36,515 nt of DNA. Origin: an uncultured Acidobacteriota bacterium. Its GTDB lineage: Bacteria > Acidobacteriota > Thermoanaerobaculia > Multivoradales > SZUA-115. The DNA lies in NCBI GenBank assembly GCA_937867335.1, contig CALMKX010000115.1, forward strand, positions 1-36,515. Reading direction: 5' to 3'. Both the position numbers and the translations under genes were made by a program. How positions within the stretch are numbered: the first letter of the stretch is position 1; each line of letters starts with the position of its first letter. Below the pieces are notes generated by a model. The model had not been told where the DNA came from and did not search any database. It saw only the letters and a program-made list of their open reading frames with translations. Of the stretch, positions 25,021 to 33,408 are shown piece after piece.

Positions 25021-26736
25021 CTACTGGAGCGTCTCGCGCAGCACCTCTTCGATCGAGGTGACGCCCTCTCGAATCTTGGCGAGACCGCTGCCGCGCAGGG
25101 TCATCATGCCCTTCTCGGTGGCCTTCTGGCGCAGCTCGAAGGCGTTCGCTCCGGAGAGGATCAGGTCGCGAATCTCCTCGTCCACTTCCATCACCTCGTA
25201 GAGCCCCACGCGCCCCTTGTAGCCGGTGTTGTTGCAGCGGTCGCAGCCGCGGCCGCGGAAGAGCTTGAGGGAGCGGGCCTCCTGCTCGGAGAAGCCGACG
25301 TTGACCAGGGCTCCGATCGGCGCTTCGTAGGGCTCCTTGCAGAACGAGCAGACCCGCCTCACCAGCCGCTGAGCCGCGATCAGGTGTACCGAAGTGGCCA
25401 CCAGGAAGGGCTCGATGCCCATGTTCATCAGGCGGCTGATGGTGGAGGGAGCGTCGTTGGTGTGCAGCGTGGAGAGCACCAGGTGGCCGGTCAGGGCGGC
25501 CTTGATCGCCACCTCGGCGGTCTCGAAGTCACGGATCTCGCCCACCAGGATGACGTTGGGGTCCTGCCGCAGGAAGGAGCGCAGGGCGGCCGCGAAGTTC
25601 AGGCCGATCTGCTCCTTCATCTGCACCTGGTTGATGCCGGGCAGGTTGAATTCCACCGGGTCTTCGGCGGTGATGATGTTGATGTCGATCTGGTTGATGC
25701 GCGACAGGGCCGAGTAGAGCGTGTTGGTCTTGCCCGAGCCGGTGGGGCCGGTGACCAACACCATGCCGTAGGGCTTCAGGATCGCCTGCTCGAACCGACG
25801 CATCGAGTCGGGCTCGAAGCCCAAGCGCGAGAGGTCGAGCATCAGGTTGTCCTTGTCGAGCAGCCGCATCACGATCTTCTCGCCGAAGATGGTGGGCAGC
25901 ACCGAGACCCGCAGGTCCAGGTCCTTGACCTTGTTCTGGACCTTGGTCTTGATCTTGATGCGGCCGTCCTGCGGCAAGCGCTTCTCGGCGATGTCCAGCT
26001 TGGCCATGATCTTGATGCGGCTGGTGATCGCTTCGCGCAGCTTGAGCGGCGGGTGCATCACGTCGTAGAGCAGACCGTCGATGCGGAAGCGCACTCGGTA
26101 GTCCTTCTCGTACGGCTCGACGTGGATGTCCGAAGCGCCCCGCTTGATGGCGTCGGTCATGAAGATGTTCACCAGCTTCACCACCGGGGCCTGCTCGGCG
26201 TCGTCTTCCAGGGTGGCGAGGTCGAGCTCCTGCTCCTCTTCGAGCACTTCGAGATCGGTCTCGATCTCCTCGGTCATGTTCTCCATGACCTTCTTGAGCT
26301 CGATGGCGTGAGTGCTGCCGTAGTACTTGTCGATGGCGTTGCGGATCGACGTCTCCGACGCCACCACCGGCTCCACCTTGTAGCCGGTCATGAACTTGAT
26401 GTCGTCGACGGCGAAGACGTTGGTGGGGTCCACCATCGCCAGGGTCACCGTGGCGCCGGCCTTGCCCACCGGCAGGATGGTGTACTTGCGGGCGATCTCG
26501 GCCGGCACGATCTTGATCACCGCCTCGTCGACCTCGACGGCGTCGAGGTCGATGGCCGGCACCCCGAAGTGCTGGGACAGGGCCTGAATCAGCTCGCGGT
26601 CGGTGATGAAGCCCTGCTTGACCAGGATCGTGCCGATGCGCCCTCCCTGTTCCTTCTGGAGGGCCAGGGCGGCGGTCAGCTGTTGCTGGTTGATCTTGCC
26701 GGTCTTGAGCAGGACCTCGCCGAATCGATTCGCCAT
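25021..26736 (-). CDS. pilB: type IV pilus assembly ATPase PilB (GspE family)
   Basis: A 571-residue cytoplasmic ATPase that powers pilus extension. The N-terminal MshEN-type region (about 1-140) holds RFGEVLLKTGKINQQQLTAA and a second copy-like segment RIGTILVKQGFITDRELIQA, a layout known to bind c-di-GMP in relatives. An acidic linker (about 156-182) follows. The ATPase core has Walker A GPTGSGKT (330-337), the aspartate box around 358, Walker B ILVGEIRD (396-403) and a histidine box LSTLHTNDAPST. Zinc ligands are C463, C466, C498 and C501. AGGAG lies about 6 nt before the ATG. No other pil gene is adjacent, which is unusual because pilB often sits with pilT and pilC. The GGDEF cyclase at 8.3-10 kb could supply its regulator, by inference. 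Confidence 0.93.
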   Translation of the reverse strand: MANRFGEVLLKTGKINQQQLTAALALQKEQGGRIGTILVKQGFITDRELIQALSQHFGVPAIDLDAVEVDEAVIKIVPAEIARKYTILPVGKAGATVTLAMVDPTNVFAVDDIKFMTGYKVEPVVASETSIRNAIDKYYGSTHAIELKKVMENMTEEIETDLEVLEEEQELDLATLEDDAEQAPVVKLVNIFMTDAIKRGASDIHVEPYEKDYRVRFRIDGLLYDVMHPPLKLREAITSRIKIMAKLDIAEKRLPQDGRIKIKTKVQNKVKDLDLRVSVLPTIFGEKIVMRLLDKDNLMLDLSRLGFEPDSMRRFEQAILKPYGMVLVTGPTGSGKTNTLYSALSRINQIDINIITAEDPVEFNLPGINQVQMKEQIGLNFAAALRSFLRQDPNVILVGEIRDFETAEVAIKAALTGHLVLSTLHTNDAPSTISRLMNMGIEPFLVATSVHLIAAQRLVRRVCSFCKEPYEAPIGALVNVGFSEQEARSLKLFRGRGCDRCNNTGYKGRVGLYEVMEVDEEIRDLILSGANAFELRQKATEKGMMTLRGSGLAKIREGVTSIEEVLRETLQ

Positions 26737-26995
26737 CGGGTTCTCCTGGGGAGCGAAGCAGGTCAGCGAGTTCCAAGTCGCCCACCTTGCCGGGTCTCGC
26801 TTGCTCGCCCTTCAGGCCCCCCGATGGGAGGCCGACGAGCCAGCCTGTTCCGCCCCGAGACGCACCAAGCAGCTGAGCTTCCACCACCTGGCGTACGAAC
26901 CAAGTTACAGCCGTGCCTTCCAGCCGTGGCGCAGAAGCATAGCAGCGGCCGAAAACGTGGCAAAGGGCAGGGGCGGAGGAGCTGCAAGGCGACGG

Positions 26996-28189
26996 TCAAA
27001 TCAGCATCTGGTCCAGGTGCCTGTCGATGGTCCGCTTGTGCTCCTCTCTCGCGGGCGACTCGGGTCGAAACGCCCGCCAAGCGTCCCGAATCCGCTGGGC
27101 GTCTTCGTCGACCCAGTGGACGAACACTTGCTCGTCCTCGTCCAGTTTGCGGGCGAGGCGGCGGAAGCGCTGTCGATCCACCCCCCGGAACCTCTTGGTG
27201 CCTACGAAGTTCAGGGCCAGCTCCTCGTAGTCGGGGTACACCCTCGTCGAGACAAGGTCGTAGGCTGGGCCCAAGGCCGGTGCCAGCTCGTTGGGATACG
27301 AGAGAGACCAGTTCTTGAGGTGCGCATCGCCGTTACCAGACAGAACCATGAACACAAGCCGGCGAACCAATTGCCGGAAGTCTCCGGGTGGGCAGATCCT
27401 GCGCACGATGTTGGCCAGGGACTCGTAGTTCGTGGCCTCGTACTTTTCGTCCGGGAAGACTCCCAGCACTTGGGCGAAGTCCTCTTGGTGGACCCTCCTG
27501 CCGTCTTCAAGGCGGTCATAGCGCCTGACCCCGAGTGCGAAGCCCTCTGCATACGTCCAGGTCACTGGCAAGGGGTCGATCTGCTCCACAGGTACGAGCC
27601 GGTGGTTGGGGACGTCAATGCCTGCTCGCCGAGCCCATTGCAGGTCGGAATACTCCAGCGAGGGGAGATCGGGGTGGTGGGGGTCAGGAAGTTTGAGAAT
27701 CCACTTGCCGCTGCTATCGGAAGCAGGCAGAGTCCAGCGCTGCTCTGAGAACTCGGCTGGAAATTTCAGCTGCAGGCCGGCCAGGGAGAACCGGAAGCCA
27801 CGCCTTGTGGTAAGCGGCCTAACTATCGCCGGGACGCCAAGAGTTCCAGACCCTTCCTCCCCAGTTCCCCCGGCCAGCACCCGCACCGCTCCTGGGAGGT
27901 CGGTACCCAGATATGCCATCAGCTGGGCCTCGCGCTGCTCGTTGACTCCCAACTGGCCGGAGAGAAATCGGCGCAAGGCGCCCTCAGGCAGCAGGTTCGA
28001 AAAAAAGGGAGGCAGCAGCAGCGTGGCGCTGTGAGCCCGCTCGAGGTCGTCTTCAAAGCTCTGGCTGAGAACCGGGCGATGCTCGAGCTCCAGGTAGGAG
28101 TCGAAGAACTGGAACGTCCAGGTATCGCTTCCCTTCCTCTCCAGTCGCCCCACAGGGAGAGCGTTGAGGTAGACATCGAGGCGATTCAT
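26996..28189 (-). CDS. HipA-like serine/threonine kinase, partner of a DUF262 protein
   Basis: A 397-residue protein with the HipA fold. The N-terminal HipA-1 domain (about 1-110, LDVYLNALPVGRLERKG, LPPFFSNLLPEGALRR) is followed by the kinase domain. The phosphate-binding loop SLAGLQLKF (135-143) includes Ser135, the counterpart of the autophosphorylated serine of HipA. ATP-binding Lys166 is in ILKLP, RYDR at 223-226, the catalytic NGDAHLKN at 286-293 (Asp288, Asn293), and the metal-binding DLVS at 311-314. All key residues look intact, so it should be an active kinase; the family stalls growth by phosphorylating targets such as glutamyl-tRNA synthetase. HipA genes usually follow a HipB antitoxin. 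Here the upstream gene, overlapping by 4 nt (ATGA at 28186-28189), is DUF262 and no HipB is present. Confidence 0.88.
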   Translation of the reverse strand: MNRLDVYLNALPVGRLERKGSDTWTFQFFDSYLELEHRPVLSQSFEDDLERAHSATLLLPPFFSNLLPEGALRRFLSGQLGVNEQREAQLMAYLGTDLPGAVRVLAGGTGEEGSGTLGVPAIVRPLTTRRGFRFSLAGLQLKFPAEFSEQRWTLPASDSSGKWILKLPDPHHPDLPSLEYSDLQWARRAGIDVPNHRLVPVEQIDPLPVTWTYAEGFALGVRRYDRLEDGRRVHQEDFAQVLGVFPDEKYEATNYESLANIVRRICPPGDFRQLVRRLVFMVLSGNGDAHLKNWSLSYPNELAPALGPAYDLVSTRVYPDYEELALNFVGTKRFRGVDRQRFRRLARKLDEDEQVFVHWVDEDAQRIRDAWRAFRPESPAREEHKRTIDRHLDQMLI

Positions 28190-29847
28190 TCGTCCTTCAG
28201 TGTGAGATATCCGATTGTAGGTCGGTCGAGGTCCGCGGCATCCCAATCTGCCTTGCGGCGAATGAACTCGGCTACCAGCTGGCAAAGCAGCGCGTGGCGC
28301 TGGGCGAGAAAACCCTCGACGTCGCCAGCCTCCAACGCAGCGCGAGCTTCTGGAGAGACGGCGTGAGAAGCGAGTACCGCTGGATCCTCACTGCGCGCCA
28401 ACCACTCGCGCAGCTGCGACGGCGCCGCGACGGGGTGCAGGATTCTCGAAGCGATCTCCTTCGCGTAGGGCAAGTCAGCCTGGGCGCTCGAGGTGAGGCG
28501 TACTGCCGGGCCTTCGTCTTGATCACAGAAGGCAGCAAAGACCAAGAGCTCTCCGGCCGGTTGCTCGTCGAGAAGGTCCGCTGGCTGGAGACTCCGAGGT
28601 TTGCGGCTTGCAAGCGCAACCAGTTGCACCTTGCTGCGAGCCTTGCTCAGGTCAAACGCTCCGAGCCCGGCGCTGTCCTCCGGCCGGCGCTCCACGGTCT
28701 TGAGCAACCGCTGCACCGAGCCCTCTTCGTCGTCGTTCTGGATCGCCCCGATCATCCAGCGCAGAGCTTGCGTGCCCCAAGCGTGCTCGCGATTCGTGGC
28801 CCCTCGCCACAGCCAGCGAGAGAGCAGCTTCAGCGAGTTCGGCCGCGGGAGGGGGTGAAAGTGAAAGAACCGGCACAGCCCAGCGATCGGGAAACCGTAG
28901 GGCAGGAGGGTGATATGGGGCACCTCCGCTTCCTCTTGGAGAAAGCGAATCACCGCACTCAGGGCGCGCTGCGTCTTGCCTAGCGTCTCCAGGACGCGGG
29001 CTTCGTCCAGTTTCCTGAACTGCTCGGCACCGTTGCTGGGGTTCAGCCCTTCCAGGGCAATGACGGCTTGGAGGATCAGGTTCTCGGGGATACGCCCGAA
29101 GCCCAATCCGAGAAGGTCTTGGGCGACTGCTCGCAATGAGCTCGGCTCCTGGCCGCCTTCGGAGCGGATGAACAAGGCGTCGAAGACCTCGTCCTGGGTC
29201 ATGCGCTTGCCGGACTGGTTGGTGCGCTCGAAAATCTGTCGGAGGACAGCTTCATCTTCGGTTTCGACAATGTAAGCAGGAATCTGGTATTCGCGGAGCC
29301 TCTTGCCAACCTCGAGGGCAGCATCGAATTGGTGCTTGTCCTGCACCAGATGCTTGTCTGCGGCCCAGCGCAGGAGGCGGCTGGAGTCTAGAGTCTCCGA
29401 GACCGGCAGCCACCTCGGAGCCGGGCATTGCCGCTCTTGGCCATAGGCGAAGAGGCGGTTGTGGAGGTCGAAGCGGATGGCGCGACCAGGTGGCGGGGCT
29501 TCGTCAGCGAGCAGCAGATCCGCCAGAGAGGTGATCCTCTGCTGCCCATCCACGACCCACAGCGCATCCTCACGGGTTGGGGCCTCTCTTTCCCAGCGGC
29601 CGAGCTTCACGGTGCCAGCCTCGGCCCGTTTTCGCCACAGCAGAAGAGTGCCCACAGGGAAGCCGCGATAAAGGCTGTCGAGGAGAGCGACGCGGTCCTT
29701 GTCCTCCCACTTGAGACCACGCTGGAAGCGGGGTACCCGGATCTGCCCCTGGGCCACGAGCTGAAGCAGATCCTCCACCGAGAAGGACCTCGCCTCCGGG
29801 CGCCTGGCTAGGCGAGGGGGTAGGGATGCCGCTGTCTCAGGAGCCAT
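28186..29847 (-). CDS. DUF262 (GmrS/ParB-like) protein, first gene of a DUF262-HipA operon
   Basis: A 553-residue protein. The N-terminal DUF262 domain is clear: VPRFQRGLKW (38-47), SLYRGFPVGTLLLW (58-71) and VVDGQQRITSL (98-108), then FERTNQSGKRMTQDEV near 208-223. DUF262 is the ParB/sulfiredoxin-like nucleotide-hydrolysing half of GmrSD-type modification-dependent restriction enzymes. The rest (about 230-553) is helical and has no visible HNH motif of the DUF1524 partner, so the nuclease half is absent or replaced. Its stop overlaps the HipA-like start. GGAGG lies 9 nt before the ATG, and a palindrome sits 21 nt upstream. A role as sensor or antitoxin controlling the kinase is inference. 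It is divergent from the FAH-family gene. Confidence 0.85.
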   Translation of the reverse strand: MAPETAASLPPRLARRPEARSFSVEDLLQLVAQGQIRVPRFQRGLKWEDKDRVALLDSLYRGFPVGTLLLWRKRAEAGTVKLGRWEREAPTREDALWVVDGQQRITSLADLLLADEAPPPGRAIRFDLHNRLFAYGQERQCPAPRWLPVSETLDSSRLLRWAADKHLVQDKHQFDAALEVGKRLREYQIPAYIVETEDEAVLRQIFERTNQSGKRMTQDEVFDALFIRSEGGQEPSSLRAVAQDLLGLGFGRIPENLILQAVIALEGLNPSNGAEQFRKLDEARVLETLGKTQRALSAVIRFLQEEAEVPHITLLPYGFPIAGLCRFFHFHPLPRPNSLKLLSRWLWRGATNREHAWGTQALRWMIGAIQNDDEEGSVQRLLKTVERRPEDSAGLGAFDLSKARSKVQLVALASRKPRSLQPADLLDEQPAGELLVFAAFCDQDEGPAVRLTSSAQADLPYAKEIASRILHPVAAPSQLREWLARSEDPAVLASHAVSPEARAALEAGDVEGFLAQRHALLCQLVAEFIRRKADWDAADLDRPTIGYLTLKDE

Positions 29848-29867
29848 GCTGGCGCGCCTCCGGTGTC

Positions 29868-29885
29868 TTACGCCTCGAAGCGTAA
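29868..29885. promoter_or_regulatory. operator-like palindrome before the DUF262-HipA operon
   Basis: TTACGC and GCGTAA form a perfect 6-bp inverted repeat around a 6-nt centre. It begins 21 bp upstream of the DUF262 start codon, close to where the transcript should begin. Its place suits autoregulation of the operon, as usual for toxin-antitoxin loci, although no helix-turn-helix protein is encoded in it. Confidence 0.45.
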
Positions 29886-29905
29886 CACGAGCTACGCCTT
29901 CACGG

Positions 29906-29947
29906 CTTGCCCGGCCCGGTGGGTCGGTTTATGTTCTCCCGGGCAAG
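29906..29947 (+). promoter_or_regulatory. sigma-70-like promoter within a 9-bp inverted repeat, for the FAH-family gene
   Basis: A -35 box TTGCCC (29907-29912) and a -10 box TATGTT (29930-29935) are 17 bp apart, and the gene starts 30 bp further on at 29965. The left arm of a perfect inverted repeat (CTTGCCCGG, 29906-29914) covers the -35 box. The right arm (CCGGGCAAG, 29939-29947) covers the expected transcription start. That arrangement suits repressor binding. Confidence 0.45.
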
Positions 29948-29964
29948 TCACGGGAGATACCAAG

Positions 29965-30735
29965 ATGCTGCTCTACCGCCTGAGCCCCGAGGGGTTCTAC
30001 GCCGCCACCACGCCGGAGGATGAGGTTCGCATCCTCTACTCGGACCCGTTCGAGACGGCGCCCGGGGGCTGGGAGCTGGGCCGCAAGGTCGATGTCCTGG
30101 CCGAGGGGCTGCTCGCCCCGGTTCTGCCCGGCAAGATCGTGGGCGTGGGCCGCAACTACCGGGACCACGCGGCCGAACTCGGCAACCCCATGCCTGCCGA
30201 GCCGCTGCTCTTCCTCAAGGCGATCTCCTCGGTGGTCGGCCCCGGGGCGCCGATCCTGCTGCCTCCGGAAAGCGAGAGGGTGGAGTTCGAGGGCGAGATC
30301 GCCCTGGTGGTGGGTTCGCGGCTACGGCGCGCCAGCGCGGCCGAAGCCCGGAGCGGCGTGCTCGGCGTCACCTGCGCCTGCGACGTCACGGCTCGCGACC
30401 TGCAGAAGAAAGACGCCACCTTCGCCCGCGGCAAGTCCTTCGACACCTTCTGCCCACTGGGCCCTGCCATCCGAGTCCGGCCGGACCTCGAAGACCTCGA
30501 GGTGGCGACCCGCATCAACGGCGAGGAGCGGCAGCGGGGCCATGTGCGCGACATGGCCTGGGGTTTGGTGGAGCTTCTGGTCTACATCTCCCGGTTCATC
30601 ACCCTCGAGCCCGGGGACCTAGTGTTGACCGGCACCCCGGCCGGCGTGGGGACGCTCCAGCCGGGGGATCGAGTGGAGGTGGAAGTGCCCGGAGTGGGTG
30701 TGCTCAGGAGCCCGGTTGCGAAGCGGGAGGCCTGA
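29965..30735 (+). CDS. fumarylacetoacetate hydrolase (FAH) family protein
   Basis: A 256-residue protein of the FAH superfamily, which hydrolyses, decarboxylates or isomerises beta-diketo acids with a divalent metal. Key segments are the entry strand KIVGVGRNYRDHAAELG, then FLKAISSVVGPGAPI. The metal ligands are the glutamates of VEFEGEIALVVG and the aspartate of ACDVTARDLQ, followed by GKSFDTFCPLGP. Near the end comes GDLVLTGTPAGVGTLQPGD, with the ligand loop typical of the family. The start at 29965 has GGGAG about 8 nt upstream. The likely pathway is aromatic or hydroxyphenylacetate-type catabolism (HpcE-like) or oxaloacetate decarboxylation/tautomerisation, which sequence alone cannot separate. 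Its 3' end overlaps the converging gene by 32 bp. It has its own promoter. Confidence 0.92.
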   Translation: MLLYRLSPEGFYAATTPEDEVRILYSDPFETAPGGWELGRKVDVLAEGLLAPVLPGKIVGVGRNYRDHAAELGNPMPAEPLLFLKAISSVVGPGAPILLPPESERVEFEGEIALVVGSRLRRASAAEARSGVLGVTCACDVTARDLQKKDATFARGKSFDTFCPLGPAIRVRPDLEDLEVATRINGEERQRGHVRDMAWGLVELLVYISRFITLEPGDLVLTGTPAGVGTLQPGDRVEVEVPGVGVLRSPVAKREA

Positions 30736-33070
30736 GCGCGGGGAACTCGAGCTCCAGGCGACCCAAGGGCTGAAGCTGCCCGGAGACGCATCGGGCCGGG
30801 TCGGACCCGGGCTCAAGACTCCCGCCAGAGAGGTCTCCTAGCCCCCGCCAGCACGCGGTATAGACCCCTGCCGGCAGATGCGGCAGGCCGAGCCGGCCGG
30901 GTTCGTTGGGAGCGGTTGCGTTGAGCGAAGCCCAGAGCCTGAGGAGGCTCGAGTCCAGCACTTGCCCCTGCGCAGTGAAGAGGCAGGGCTTGAATTCGGC
31001 AGGGCCCGCCCCGTCTTGCTCCGGGGCGAGTCCAGAGAGGGTGAGGGTGCCACCCAGACTACCCGGTGCGAGCAGGACCGGGGGAGGGGGCAAGCCGGCT
31101 CCGAGCTGCACCCGTTCGAGAGTCAGGTCCAGGCCGAGTGGCATGCCGATCAAGTCCACGAACACGCTTCGAGCCGGCAAGCTCATTTCGAAGCGGCCAT
31201 CCGCCTGAGTTACAGCCTGGATCATCTCGGTGGGCCAGCTTTGGCCAGGTTGCCAGGCCAGACCGATGACCGGAGCCCCGGTCATCGGGCCATCGGGAGT
31301 CAGTAGCTGCCCCTGGAGCTTCATTTTCCGCTCTAACACGAGCTCGAGTGCGGGTGCTGGGGGCTCTTCCGCAACTGTCACCAGCAGGGGTCCGGCGGAA
31401 CGCACCTGGCCATCTCGCCCCTGGTAGCTTGCATCGACCTGAACCGCGCCGGGTGCGAGGCCGAGGAGCTCGAAGTGTCCCGATTCATCGGTGGTGGTCC
31501 AGGAAGGCGCCGCGGAGGCCAACTCGAGGAGAGTCAATCTGGCCCCCGCCAAGGGCCGGCCTGATTCGTCCAAGGCTCGGCCCCAGAGACGAGTACCCGG
31601 CAGGCGCAGGCTCAGTCGAGCAGCGCGGGCGCCACGTTCGCGCCGGACCTCGACCTTGGTCAGAGTTCGCCGCAGGGCGGGCCGCTCGGACTCGACCAGA
31701 ACCCTCCAGAGCCCTTCATGGGGAAGGATGGTCTCGAACTCCCCTTCGGGGTCGGACTGGGCGGGTATGGCGGTAGAGCCTCGCCAGCCGCCGAAGGTCA
31801 AGCGGGCAGGCAGAGCCGTCTTGCCGAACTCCACGCGGCCCTCCACGGGAACTTCCTCGAGGGCAAGGAGATGACGTTCGTTGCCGCTCTCGAGAGCGAC
31901 TTCTTCGGTCAGATAGCGGTTTCCAGCTCCGTCCAGGATGGTGACCTGGTAGCTGCCCGCGGCCAGGCCGGAACGCCGGAACGTTCCCTGCGGATCCACC
32001 ACTCCTTCGCCGACGGAGTCCAGATGCCGGCCCAGCTGGCGCTGGCCGGGGTCGACCTCGGCGACGGCCACACGCCAGGGTCGGCCCCGCGCGTCGGTCG
32101 TGGGGGTGGTTTCGATCGTCAAGTCGAGGAGAGCACGCAGCACCATCGCCTGGGCGAGCGCGCTCTCGGCTCCCGCTACCACCTGGACCGGGTACCGGCG
32201 TGCTGGCGCCAGGCCCGGCTGGCGGGCGGTGAGTTGGTAGGTTCCGGGCGGCAGATCCCGGAACTGGAAATGCCCATCTTCGTTCGTTGCCTGGCGCTGC
32301 CGGAGCTGTCCTCGCGCGCGCTGGTCGTCGGGCGTGATCGCACTAGCGCCGCCGTAAGGCTCGAGCTCCACCCGGCACTTCGCTCCTGCCGGGGCACCCG
32401 TCTCGAGGGCAACGCGGCCGCTGAGCGAAGCGCCGCGAGCGAGGCGAAGCTGGCCGAGCTGGAGCTCGCCCGTGGGGGGGACTCGCTGGCGCCAGAAGTA
32501 GAGCGGTGTGAAGCCCCGTACGCGCAGCTTGAAGTCAACCAGACCTGCCAGCCCTTGACATCGCAGCTGGGCCTGGTCGATCCGGCAGGGCAGACGAGCC
32601 TCCGGGAGCCCGGAATCCTGAGCAGCGGGCGAAAGCTGGAGCTCGGCTTCTCGGGGTAGCTGCGAGCCGTCCGCCGACTGGAGAGTGGCGGTCAGAGCCG
32701 TGACCGGCCAGGCATCGAGCCGGATCGTGCCCTCGCCCGGGCGAGCCAGGGCTCCTGGGCTCCAGTAGCGGTCGCTGACAAGGCGCACTTGGAAGAATGC
32801 CGACTCCGGCAGGCTGCCCGGGAGGATGAGCTCCGCCAGGCCGGGAACCGCCAACGCCACTTCTGTCAATGGGCTCGAGGCGAGCCGGGTGTCCGGTGGC
32901 CCCCAGAGCTGAAGGGTGGCGCTCGAGCTGCCATCCGTAGAGCGCGTGCTGGCAGCCTCGTGGAGTTTCACTTCGACATGCAGTCGACGCTCGACGCTCG
33001 CACCACCCAGCAGGGGTAAACCCAACAAGCTCGCCAGGCCGGCGATCCCGAGAAGCCGAGACGTGGGCAT
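30704..33070 (-). CDS. large secreted protein with repeated carboxypeptidase-regulatory-like domains
   Basis: A 788-residue protein with a signal peptide (1-25, ending LLGGASV). It consists mainly of repeated beta-sandwich units of the CarboxypepD_reg / SpaA-like type. Each has a phrase such as TNEDGHFQFRDLPPGTYQLTA, DPQGTFRRSGLAAGSYQVTI, DESGHFELLGLAPGAVQV or QADGRFEMSLPA, so four or more units are visible. No catalytic motif is seen, so it is probably structural or ligand-binding and outside the inner membrane. It follows a tiny cysteine-rich secreted protein by 14 bp and is probably cotranslated with it. The ribosome site before 33070 is weak. The last 32 bp overlap the end of the FAH gene on the opposite strand. 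Confidence 0.75.
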   Translation of the reverse strand: MPTSRLLGIAGLASLLGLPLLGGASVERRLHVEVKLHEAASTRSTDGSSSATLQLWGPPDTRLASSPLTEVALAVPGLAELILPGSLPESAFFQVRLVSDRYWSPGALARPGEGTIRLDAWPVTALTATLQSADGSQLPREAELQLSPAAQDSGLPEARLPCRIDQAQLRCQGLAGLVDFKLRVRGFTPLYFWRQRVPPTGELQLGQLRLARGASLSGRVALETGAPAGAKCRVELEPYGGASAITPDDQRARGQLRQRQATNEDGHFQFRDLPPGTYQLTARQPGLAPARRYPVQVVAGAESALAQAMVLRALLDLTIETTPTTDARGRPWRVAVAEVDPGQRQLGRHLDSVGEGVVDPQGTFRRSGLAAGSYQVTILDGAGNRYLTEEVALESGNERHLLALEEVPVEGRVEFGKTALPARLTFGGWRGSTAIPAQSDPEGEFETILPHEGLWRVLVESERPALRRTLTKVEVRRERGARAARLSLRLPGTRLWGRALDESGRPLAGARLTLLELASAAPSWTTTDESGHFELLGLAPGAVQVDASYQGRDGQVRSAGPLLVTVAEEPPAPALELVLERKMKLQGQLLTPDGPMTGAPVIGLAWQPGQSWPTEMIQAVTQADGRFEMSLPARSVFVDLIGMPLGLDLTLERVQLGAGLPPPPVLLAPGSLGGTLTLSGLAPEQDGAGPAEFKPCLFTAQGQVLDSSLLRLWASLNATAPNEPGRLGLPHLPAGVYTACWRGLGDLSGGSLEPGSDPARCVSGQLQPLGRLELEFPALRPPASQPGS

Positions 33071-33084
33071 AGGGGCCGGCTTTC

Positions 33085-33327
33085 TCAGTAGACCGTCGTC
33101 ACCAGGCAGAACGGCCCTTCCACGTAGCAGCCGAAGGCATCCTGGCCACAGGAGCAGTAGCCCACGACGTCCATCCGAGCCGGCATGCAAACGCATCCCA
33201 GCAGCAGGAAGCAGCGCAGCTCGCAACAGTCTCCACACGGCCAGGTAGGGCTGGCAGCCGCAGGTGGGGCCGGAAGCAAGAGAGCCAGCAACGCCGCCAA
33301 GGTGAGGGCAAAGCCAATCCTGTTCAT
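33085..33327 (-). CDS. tiny cysteine-rich secreted protein
   Basis: An 80-residue protein starting at 33327 with AAGGAG 6 nt upstream, a strong site for this region. Residues 1-25 are a clear signal peptide (IGFALTLAALLALLLPAPPAAA). The 55-residue mature part has ten cysteines, at 31, 34, 35, 39, 45, 47, 58, 60, 67 and 74. It could form up to five disulfides or bind metal. I recognise no family. The big carboxypeptidase-regulatory-like protein follows 14 bp later, so the two are probably expressed together. Confidence 0.65.
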   Translation of the reverse strand: MNRIGFALTLAALLALLLPAPPAAASPTWPCGDCCELRCFLLLGCVCMPARMDVVGYCSCGQDAFGCYVEGPFCLVTTVY

Positions 33328-33408
33328 GGCAACTCCTTCTTGCTCGAGATTCAAGCAGAAGAAGCATACAGGATTAAGACTATTTTAGAGACGCAAAAAT
33401 GAGAGCAT

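Noticed and set aside
26737-26995. Possible small gene in the 259-bp gap between pilB and the HipA-like gene (minus-strand frame 26763-27080)
   Set aside because: It overlaps the HipA gene end and shows no ribosome site, signal or motif. I see nothing else in this gap.
23968-27318. 1116-residue plus-strand open frame
   Set aside because: It spans three minus-strand genes (pseudouridine synthase, PilB, part of HipA-like) and their spacers, so it cannot be a real gene.
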